Both the position numbers and the translations under genes were made by a program. This document shows positions 1 to 7,565 of a stretch of DNA of 12,646 nt, piece after piece (within the stretch, counting starts at the first letter, position 1; each line of letters begins with the position of its first letter). The stretch lies in contig MDYQ01000408.1 in assembly GCA_003024175.1 (NCBI GenBank), positions 1 to 12,646 of the forward strand, read 5' to 3'. Below the pieces are notes generated by a model, which did no database searches, had not been told where the DNA came from, and saw only the letters and a program-made list of their open reading frames with translations. This stretch comes from Planoprotostelium fungivorum (lineage: Eukaryota > Evosea > Variosea > Cavosteliida > Cavosteliaceae).

Positions 1-2800
1 TGATCTAACAGAGTGTCGTGGTGCACCGTCTGTTGTGCGGGTGGTTGGACGGGGTGTGTCGCAGACGTGGTGGGAGGATAGTGGGGTGTCACCTGTGTGG
101 GTGGATAAGGTGATGCTCCGGGTGGGTATTGAGATGTTGCAGGTGGGTACTGAGATGTTGCAGGTGGGTACTGTACGGTGGTCATCGGAAGAGTGACTGG
201 AGTGACAACCTGCTGGACTGCATTGCCTCCACTGTTGCTCCTGTTCAATCCCTGTCTCGTTTCAATGGTGATGTTGCGGTGAGATGAGAGACCTGCAACT
301 GGGCGATCTGGTGCTGCTGCTGCTGCTGGAGGAGAGCGACGGCGGAGGGGTCGAGTGACTTCCTGTACAGACTGGTGTTGGGTGACAGAGCGGGCTTCGC
401 TTGGACGAGGTTCTTGTGTGATTCTGCGAAATCATGGTCCATCTGAGCTAATCTCTGCTTGTGATTCTCATCAATCCTCACGTGCTCTTCCTTCTTTCGC
501 TTGACCTGCTCCTCGTATTCTCTCTCCTTCACCTCCTGCTCTCCGTCATTTCTCTCTCCTCTCTCCTCCACTCACCTGCTGCTGCTTCAGCTCCTCGATC
601 TCTTGGTTGCACTTGTCCCTCGCTTCTTGGATCTGCTCCAACTTTTCACTTCTGGCCTGTTGGGCCATCTGCAATTGCATCAATTCCAGTTGAATGGCTC
701 CCTCGGTCTCAGCCCCAGCGATCTGTTCTCTTCAGTCTCTTCCTCTCTCTTTCATCTCTTCCTATCTCTTCTCTTCCTATCTCTTCTCTTCCTATCTCTT
801 CTCTTCCTATCTCTTCTCTTCCTANCACCTGCTGCTGCTTCAGCTCCTCGATCTCTTGGTTGCACTTGTCCCTCGCTTCTTGGATCTGCTCCAACTTTTC
901 GCTTCTGGCCTGTTGGGCCATCTGCAATTGCATCAACTCCAGTTGAATGGCTCCCTCGGTCTCAGCCCCAGCGATCTGTTCTCTTCAGTCTCTTCCTCTC
1001 TTCTCTCTTTCATCTCTTCTCTCTCTTCTCTTCCTATCTCTTCTCTCTCACCTTTTCTCTCTGGAGTTGCTCGTGCATTCCCTGGTCCACACTGGAATTC
1101 ACGTTGATCTTCGATTCGTTCCTCTCCACGTTCTTGTGCTCCAATTGCACCTGGTCTGTCTCATTCTCCTTCCTGGTATAGATCTATTTCTTCTCACCTT
1201 CAGTGTGTTCAGCTGACCCTGCAGTTCGTTCATCATCCGCTGGTTCTTCAGTTGCTGTGCCAAGTGGTGCTGGGTCTGTCTGTCTTTCTCCATGTTCTGC
1301 AGCCGTTCAGTCTCCGCTGCTGTCTCCCGTTCTCACCTGAGTGTTGAGACGATCCACCAACTCTCTCAGTTTGAAGAGCTCCTTCGCTTGGGCCGGAAGG
1401 GTGGCTGGTAAGGTCATATCTCGGCTTCCCACTCTGTCTCTCGTCAGTATAGAATGATGCATCATCGTGAGCTCGATGAGAGACGCATGACACGTAGACG
1501 GTGAAGGATGATGCGTGGATGATGAAGGATGACGTCACCTGTTTCCATTCTCGTCGGTGAGAACCGTGAGATGCAATCCGAAGGGTAACCTGCGACGTCA
1601 ATTTCAACCGTCTACAACGCTGTAGATCACCCGGTGGGCTCTACTTTGGACATGGCTATCCTTCCCCTGAGGAATTCTTCCTCGAAGGTTCTGAAGATGC
1701 GAGAGGCGGAGGGTCTCTGGTCTGGATTCACTTGAGAGCATTCGAATGCAATCTTTCTCAGTCCCATAGGAACTTCGGCCAGACAGGGATCCATGATCGA
1801 CTGGATGGGGAAGGGTATCACGACCGGCTGCGGAGTTGAGTCATAAGAGGCTGGATGACTTGGTCACCTGAGGATCTTCCTCGGAGGCTTGTGCCGTCTT
1901 CTCGAAGAGGTTGATGATGAAGTGACCGAATTGGAGGACGTCCAATTTAGCGCTCCGGCTCTCTTCTTTTCCGTCGGTGTGGACAAAGTTCTGGCTCGTA
2001 AAGGAATACTCTGTACAGATCAGCGTGGAGTCACGTTTTTAGCTCACCCGTCAACTTGATGCCGTTGCTACCACCACGGACGGTGTGCAGGTTGAGATTG
2101 CCGTGGATGAGACCGGCCGAGTGGAGCTGCCAGAGGGCCCATGCTACCTCCCACAGGAGAAGGATCTTCTGTGGCTCTTTCAATGCGGCCCATTCTGGAT
2201 GAACGTCAGTCTTCAGAACGCATATGATGCGTTGGTAAATCGATGTGTGGATGTTCGGATGGTAGAGAAAGTAGAAGAAAGGCTCACTAATGTCTTTCTG
2301 GATGAGGGAGTCCAAGTCGTTTCCTACAAAATCACCCTGAAACTCTACGACCTCTTCGACGGTGTAAGATTGCTTCTCTCCTGCGGGACCTCTCTTTATC
2401 ATTCCAAAGACTCTTCCTACGTGGGGATGAGGGGGAAGAGCTCTGCATTATTGACATCAGCATCGGCTGCACAAACGCCTGATTAACTCACCGAAAGAGC
2501 CTCAGCTGCTCTTTTACATAGCTGGAATCCGTCGGATTCTCTGTCTCATATTAGCGGCTCTTCTGCGCTCTAAAACTCACCCGTGCATTTTCTAATTAGA
2601 ACTACGTGAGAAGTCTCACTATGTATCCATCTTCCTTTGAATGTGGAACGGTTTCTGTCGTTGATAATCTCGATATCCTTCCATTTAATGTCTACTTTGT
2701 GAACCTTTGAAACCTCAGTCTCGGTTCCTGTTGCTGCACTAGATTTGGGTCTTCTATGCTTCGCTGGTGAAGCCGCCCCGCGAGGGCTACCTTCCATCAT
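1..2800 (-). CDS. Pseudokinase with coiled coil and Gln/Pro-rich tail (3' end outside window)
   Basis: The ATG is at 2800. Exons that keep one frame are 2800-2581, 2540-2492, 2442-2288, 2194-2048, 2010-1868, 1827-1631, 1589-1539, 1424-1337, 1296-1198, 1150-1052, 975-829, 722-576, 535-293 and 251-1 (open at the edge), about 678 residues so far. Residues about 36-295 form a kinase fold: a VVLIRK strand, an HPHVGRVFGMI segment, IHGNLN at 171-176 where active kinases have HRDLKxxN, and NPDQRPS at 272-278 as the C-lobe Arg motif. There is no glycine-rich loop and no DFG, so it should be catalytically dead. HGNL in place of HRDL also occurs in NRBP-type pseudokinases. Residues about 325-590 are Glu/Lys/Gln-rich coiled coil, followed by a polyglutamine run and a YPPATSQ-repeat tail. 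A scaffold or adaptor role is inferred. The last intron boundaries are less certain than the kinase part, and the duplicated exon (829-975 and 576-722) may be an assembly error. Confidence 0.8.
121..173. repeat. 21-nt coding tandem repeat (YPPATSQ unit)
   Basis: The plus-strand unit beginning ggtgggta at 121 recurs at 142 and partly at 163. Read on the minus strand it encodes repeated YPPATSQ heptapeptides in the Pro/Gln/Thr-rich tail of the pseudokinase protein. The copies are nearly identical, with a C/T change between the first and second, which indicates recent expansion of a low-complexity coding tract. Confidence 0.75.
573..1025. repeat. Direct duplication of a coiled-coil exon around a single N
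   Basis: The block from 573 to about 770 recurs from 826 to about 1025, offset 253. Across the 147-nt exon the two copies differ only at 648/901 (A/G) and 684/937 (T/C). Both changes are synonymous on the minus-strand reading. The similarity runs on into the intron, with a small indel. The second copy begins immediately after the only ambiguous base of the window (N at 825). Each copy encodes 49 residues, exactly seven heptads. The likeliest reading is two overlapping contig ends or two alleles joined without being collapsed. A recent true exon duplication is the alternative. Confidence 0.85.
761..824. repeat. 15-nt microsatellite (cctatctcttctctt, about 4.3 copies)
   Basis: Perfect 15-nt units start at 761, 776, 791 and 806, and a partial unit ends at 824 against the N. 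The repeat lies in the intron of the pseudokinase gene between the two exon copies. It is polypurine on the sense (minus) strand, so it leaves frames open on both strands and produces spurious Ser/Leu-rich frames on the plus strand. Such a repeat is a plausible place for an assembler to break. Confidence 0.9.
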
Positions 2801-3291
2801 CCTCTTTGTCTCTGCTCGGAAAAAATGTCAACAATTGTGTAGGCCGGAACACTTCTCCCTTGGTCCTGATAAAAAAAGTCAATATTCGCCTGTGATAGTT
2901 TCATCCACTCTGCCCCTCCTGACTCGAGTGACGAGCTCTGAACATTATATGACGAGAGGGGACCACAAGATAAACGGTGAAATTTGAGCGACCGACTGAC
3001 TTATTGTGTTAACCATTTTTCCTCGTCGACAGGGTGCCTCTTCTGAAAAGAAACAATTTTGAAGACCATAGATGACACGATACCGCAAAGTATTCAATAT
3101 TCCCTCTCAGATTTGGTTGTCGTGTGGTATATCAAACAAACACAATTGAATGAACTAGGACAATCGACATGTTATCACCGATGATCGGATCACCAAAACG
3201 TCTATTCACAGCCTTATCCGTAGGTCATCGAAGGAAATGTGGTCATCGCTCGCAGGTCCAAGATCGTCCTTTTTGGTATTACTTCCACACA
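2801..3291. other. Intergenic region between the TFIIA gamma and pseudokinase genes
   Basis: These 490 bases lie downstream of the TFIIA gamma stop and upstream of the pseudokinase ATG, both genes being on the minus strand. The region should hold the 3' end of the first transcript and the promoter of the second. Open frames on the plus strand (2745-2987 and 3169-3471) have no kinase-like or other recognisable composition and partly lie antisense to known exons. No clear promoter motif, RNA gene or repeat was seen. Confidence 0.6.
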
Positions 3292-3771
3292 TCACCTACG
3301 AAGATAAGCTGGAAAACAGAGGAGATGCAGAATTACCGTCTTGAACTAAAAGTTTCACACAATCGACCCAGATGGTTTCGAGTCCTACCCGAAAGGTGGA
3401 GTTGGCAGCGATCATCGTCCACTGAGAGTCACTGTAGTTGTAGGATAGTAATTCACCCTAGAACACGTTAGGAGACGAATCGAGGAAGGTTCGCACGTCG
3501 AATGAGATCTCTCCCTCTGCATTTCCCTCTCGTTTTGTCTTCTCATGTTGTGCATCGAGGGCCTGAGTCATACTCTTCTCCAGATCAGGTGATTGTTAAC
3601 AAAAAAACTCACCACATCAAAGTCCCGCATGATTTGTTCCATTTGATCTTCGGTAAGCAGATTCTCTTCTCGTAATTCGATCGCGGCTGTGGAGAGGCAT
3701 TGTCCTAATGTCGAGTCTCTGTAGATTTCGCTCTGTTGCTTCACTTTGCTCTTTGAGTTGATGCGTTCCAT
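3292..3771 (-). CDS. GTF2A2: Transcription initiation factor IIA gamma (small) subunit
   Basis: TFIIA gamma pairs with TFIIA alpha/beta to stabilise TBP on promoter DNA in the nucleus. The ATG is at 3771. Exons: 3771-3613, 3574-3497, 3457-3337 and 3308-3292, about 124 residues against roughly 110 in most eukaryotes. The N-terminal helical half shows YRDSTLGQCL, then TEDQMEQIMRDFD, then SMTQALDAQ, all in the family's order. The C-terminal beta-barrel half is GELLSYNYSDSQWTMI followed by WVDCVKLLVQD, which matches the family's Trp-Thr and Val-Lys-lle/Leu-Val strands. The 39-nt second intron (3496-3458) carries a clean CTAAC branch site. The first intron's acceptor may be 3575 or 3578, a one-residue difference. 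The 28-nt third intron (3336-3309) is optional: reading through gives a stop at 3296 and a slightly different tail. The N-terminus carries about ten extra Lys/Ser/Gln-rich residues. Identification is strong; exact exon ends are hand-derived. Confidence 0.9.
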
Positions 3772-4141
3772 GTGTTAAAAATTATGGGGCGAAAATGTGT
3801 GCTTCGTTATTCTTTCATGTTGAACCACAACGGAACACTGTATCACGGTTTCACGACGATGTCTAGCTAGCTATTTAACATCTTTATTTTCTCAATATTA
3901 GCCAGAGGGAGACAGGTGGTGTGACCTGGAATAGAATAGAAAAACATCTATACTCTCTAAACGAAGGCGTTCACTTCAGATTGGGACCGAATGGCCATAC
4001 GTGTACTCGTGTGGTGTGAATTTATATCGAGGCGATTAAGTCATTTGAAGTGTATGGTGGGTTGTATTGCATGAAACGCCAATTCTCAGCGAGTTTCCTC
4101 GGGCAGAGGTGCTGACACGAGCAGAGGCAACAGCAGGACCC
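3772..4141. promoter_or_regulatory. Divergent upstream region shared by TFIIA gamma and the PAS kinase
   Basis: The two genes point away from each other across 370 bp, so this stretch must contain both promoters. There is an AT-rich patch after a ctagctagcta palindrome near 3863-3873, and a tttatat element near 4020. No motif is strong enough to name. An open frame from about 4049 runs into the kinase frame but lacks an ATG before 4142, so an additional 5' exon cannot be excluded. Confidence 0.5.
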
Positions 4142-6700
4142 ATGCAGAACTCGACTATAATTACGATAACACCTGATGGTATTATACAGTCAGCCGATAA
4201 GAACTGCGCCAAACTCTTCGGTTATACGATCGATGATTTGGTTAAGCAGCCCGTATCCATCATCATTCCTGTTCCATACAAGGATAGACACCAAGACTAT
4301 GTGGAGAGATACATGAGTTCTCAGGTGGGCCACCCTCAATTGAATGAGAGCTGATTCGTGGAAGGCACCCAAGGTGTTGGGCAAAGCAAGGACAGTCGAA
4401 GGTCAACATAAGGACGGTTCTATTTTTTCCATTCGAATTACCATCTCCAGAGTGGGCGAAGGTGCTGACTGCATTTTCGTCGGTATGATCGATAAGTTGG
4501 AGGATAAATCAGGTAAGTCACCGAATTGCAGAGGACACAAACTCAACTGCGACAATAGCCACCATTACCATCAAGGTCGATGGAACAGTTGTCTCTTGCA
4601 ACCACAACATCGAGGAACTATTTGGATATAAGGCGAACGAAGTCATCAGTAACAACGTAACCATGCTGCTCCCAACACCATCTCATCAGACTCAAGAGAC
4701 TCATCTGGCCAATTACATTACGGGCGGTAACAATGGCAAAGCGGGCAGAGTCAGAAACCTCCCAGGAAGACACAAGAACGGTGCACAGTCCCTTCCATCA
4801 TATCATCTGATCTCCCGACAGGTGCCGTCTTCCCCATCAGTTTGACCGTAGAAGAGATCAAAGTGGGCACTATCCAACTCTTCAGAGCTCGCATGGAAAA
4901 GGTTCTACCCCTCATCCATCATCCACCCATTCTCACCATCCCTAGGTCGATGAGATCGAGTCCCTCCTCGTTTTGGACGAGGCCGGAATCGTCATGCAGT
5001 GCAACCACATCTTTGTTCTTCCTCTGTTGGGCTACACTGCCACCGAACTCGTTGGCACGCACATCAACATCCTCGTGCCTCCCGGCCACCAAGGAATCTC
5101 TTACATCTCATCCAACTCCCACTCCAACATCAAACAGGCCCCACCCCCGACTACTGAGGCCGATAGCAACGAGCCCGGAGCGAAACGCCCGAGGTGATTG
5201 GAACATCATCATCGATCGATCGTGAAGACGATCAGGTACCACGAATCGTTCGCAGAGAATCCAGATCTCTTCTGGCAGACTCCGGGAACGTACAGCAAGC
5301 AGCTGCAGCACAAGGACGGTTCCCTCTTTCAAGTCGACATCGAGATCTCCACTCACATCCACCCGGAGACATCCAAGCCCACTCACTCTGTCAAGATCAA
5401 GGTGAGAGGAGAGGTGGAGGTGGACCTCATCGTCTGTAGAGATCAGACACGAAGGAGAGCAACAAGGAGTCATCGGACTACAAGATGATCGGACCATACT
5501 TTGTATCGAAGACAGTTGGACAGGGTTCTTACGGTAAAGTGAAGCTGGCCTATCACAAGGATACGAGGGAGAGAGTGGCCATCAAGATATTGCAGAAGAG
5601 CAAGATGAAGGAAGTCGATCTACAACGAGCCAAGAGGGAGACGTCCATCCTGCAGGAGCTGAAGCATCCCTACATCGCTCAACTGTTTGACATCATCGAA
5701 TTAGAAGACACTCTCAACATCGTCATGGAATTTGCCGGGAGGACTCTGTTGTCTTACGGTGAGTTGCTGATGTGGTACGACGTGTGATGACGTCATACAG
5801 TCCTCGAGAAGAACGGACTGGGTGAGGACGAAGCCCTTCGATTCTTCATCCAGTTGATCTCCGGTATGGAGTACTGTCACAAGCGCAGCATCATCCACAG
5901 AGACATCAAACATCAAGTGAGAACATCATACTACATCGATCGACGTCCTTCTATTCATCGTGTGTCTCACACCCAACAGAACATCTTACTGGACGACAAA
6001 TTCAACATGAAGCTCATCGATTTTGGACTGAGTAACTACATGGAAGAGGGAAAGATGCGCAGTACCTTCTGCGGTACCCCTGCCTACGCTGCCCCCGAGA
6101 TGATCATCGGTAAGAAGTACAACGGTCCCGAGGTAGATATCTGGGTGCGTACACGCTTCTTCCCCTCGATCTCACCTTGACAGTCGATGGGTGTCGTCCT
6201 CTACTCTATGATCACCGGTGTCTTCCCGTTCGATAATGTGGGTGACATCATCAAGGGAAACTTTCAAGATCCTCCCACGGCATCGAAAGGTAAGAAGGAA
6301 GGTGTGGAGTCGACTGACAGAGACAGAATGCTGTGATCTACTGAGACGTATGCTCAACGTGGACTTGAACACTCGTATCACCGTGTCGGGTGTCATGGAA
6401 CACGCTTGGGTCCAATCTGGCCTGCACCCGGAGCTACTCAACCAGCAGCCGGCCACTCTCATCGGTGCTCCCAGCACGGGAAACCTTCAGGAGGCACTGG
6501 CAGCGACGGCATCTTCTTCTCCCGTAGTGGGAGGAAGGAAGAGGAGCATAGAAGAGAGCCAGAGGACAGATGTTCCTCCCACGAGCACGGAGGCAACGAA
6601 CGGCAACAGCAATGGAGGAGAGAAGACTGAGCCTGTCAAGATCATCGAGTGCACGGTGGTGGGAGAGCAGAACGGAGAGGAGAAGGTAGTGCAGCAGTGA
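4142..6700 (+). CDS. Triple-PAS serine/threonine kinase, SNF1/AMPK-like
   Basis: Eleven exons join in frame: 4142-4324, 4365-4512, 4532-4780, 4822-4901, 4946-5193, 5236-5401, 5440-5758, 5801-5916, 5980-6144, 6184-6289 and 6327-6700, giving 717 residues. Three PAS domains fill residues about 1-357. Each begins with a D/E-x-G-I/T-V/I-like strand and an L(F)GY helix end, and closes with an H-K-D/N-G-S/A strand. The kinase domain is about 376-622 and has every catalytic element: GQGSYGKV at 385-392, Lys407 in VAIK, HRDIKHQN at 497-504, DFG at 517-519, and STFCGTPAYAAPE with Thr532 at the position of the AMPK activation-loop threonine. The closest general type is the SNF1/AMPK-related (CAMKL) group. 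The Ser/Thr/Glu-rich tail (623-717) shows no recognised domain. PAS3 has a Pro-rich insertion ending in KRPR. Sensing of a ligand, redox state or light by the PAS part to control the kinase is inferred. The ATG at 4142 is the first in frame; a further 5' exon is possible. Confidence 0.88.
4513..4531 (+). other. Candidate 19-nt spliceosomal intron
   Basis: The sequence gtaagtcaccgaattgcag lies between PAS1 and PAS2 of the kinase gene. Upstream, FVGMIDKLEDKS is the expected end of a PAS domain. Downstream, the frame TATIATITIKVDG starts the next one. The frame changes exactly across this element, so it must be removed or the protein breaks. The donor GTAAGT and acceptor TTGCAG are both ideal. 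A 49-nt alternative starting at 4483 keeps the frame but would delete the conserved PAS end. Confidence 0.6.
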
Positions 6701-6921
6701 AGGAGGTGTCGCGTGGTTCATAACCACTAAGCCTGCCGTATGTCATCGATAAAACGCTCAAGCTTTTCGTGTCTAGCTGTGAGTCCCATTCGATTCTACC
6801 GTTGTGGGCGTCGTAGCGCACATCTTGAACTTGCTGATGCGGTGACGCCGGATCACTTCGGTTGTACACTCTTCTCGTGTCAATCATCATCATCACCTGC
6901 AACATAATCACAAGATTCACA
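6701..6921. other. Kinase 3' flank with a protein-like frame on the minus strand
   Basis: These 221 bases follow the kinase stop. The minus strand stays open from 6900 through 6642, overlapping the kinase 3' end, and reads RRVYNRSDPASPHQQ and RIEWDSQLD, which has ordinary globular composition. A gttgcag acceptor on the minus strand at about 6899 could join it to the open frame further right. The plus-strand alternative, ATG 6739, is short and hydrophobic. No terminator motif was identified. Confidence 0.35.
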
Positions 6922-7318
6922 TTATGTATAAGATAGGTTGTAGATAAATGCATTGAAGTAAACTCTGTCATTTTTATCCTTGATCTTCTGGCGCATATGA
7001 TGCATGTATCGAGTCAGATCCTCCTTCCATTTGTGATCATCAGGCCCTGACCAGGAGAATTGATGGTAGGGAATGTATTGTTCAGCATCCACAACTTCAA
7101 GATACTTCTTCCTCACACCCTCCCAATGTGCTTGCCAGGCATGGTGTGCCAAAATTCGGTGATAAGGCTCCCTGCCCTTGGGAATTTCAAGCTTACATCC
7201 AGCTAGTTTTTTGAATGGAGTGTTATTTGGAGTGGCAGGGCTGTTTGCTATTGTTTATCAGAGAAATAGTGTCATCATCACCTACCAAATGCTAGTGTGT
7301 TGTTCACAATCTTCAGCC
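6922..7318 (-). CDS. Hypothetical protein fragment, spliced minus-strand frames
   Basis: An exon 7247-6922 encodes about 108 residues, including HHAWQAHWEGVRKKYLEVV and DDHKWKEDLTRYMHHM. The composition is rich in Trp, His and Lys, like a real helical protein. It joins upstream, over a 38-nt intron (7285-7248) with CTGAT branch and TAG acceptor, to a short segment reading LKIVNNTLAF (about 7318-7286). That segment has its own acceptor after ctgacacgatcgactcag. No ATG, no complete start exon and no family could be identified. The right part overlaps a competing plus-strand frame. It could be a decayed second gene of the neighbouring element, an unrelated small gene, or a chance open frame. Function unknown. 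Confidence 0.35.
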
Positions 7319-7319
7319 T

Positions 7320-7461
7320 GAGTCGATCGTGTCAGCTGCTCTTCTCTTGGTACAACAGACACATCGATGATATCGATCGAGGCATATCACCCACCGAGCC
7401 AGAGCTCAAGAAGTTATGCCGCATAATGGCATGGAACAGAAAGCAAGTCCTGGATCTGCTG
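7320..7461 (+). CDS. Possible 5' exon of the transposase-like gene, homeodomain-like helices
   Basis: The plus frame reads WYNRHIDDID, then ISPTEPELKKLCRI, then NRKQVLDLL, ending at a gtacgc donor at 7462. It joins in phase 0 to the exon at 7548 over an 86-nt intron ending in ttgcag. The spacing of Trp-Tyr, Pro-Thr-x-x-E-L and Gln-Val recalls a TALE/KN-type homeodomain, although the usual WFxNxR recognition-helix end is missing. No ATG lies in frame before the stop at 7294, so if real it needs a further upstream exon. The minus strand is also open here, with DDIGVNHLYDPDDVTLAAYQ. This makes the assignment uncertain. Confidence 0.3.
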
Positions 7462-7565
7462 GTACGCTGCAAGAGTCACATCGTCAGGATCGTAGAGGTG
7501 ATTCACTCCGATGTCGTCTTCATTTTCAATCACTGAACCGATTGCAGACCGAACCAGCAGAAGTA

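Noticed and set aside
461-1216. Long plus-strand Ser/Leu/Phe-rich open frames, including LPISS repeats
   Set aside because: They lie opposite the purine-rich coiled-coil exons and the 15-nt microsatellite; composition is explained by the antisense of Glu/Lys/Gln codons and repeats.
2085-2486. 133-residue plus-strand frame
   Set aside because: It is antisense to the pseudokinase exons, whose minus-strand frame shows kinase motifs and consistent splicing.
5108-5497. 129-residue minus-strand frame rich in Ser, Leu and Asp
   Set aside because: Shadow of the PAS3 exons of the kinase gene, which have clear PAS motifs on the plus strand.
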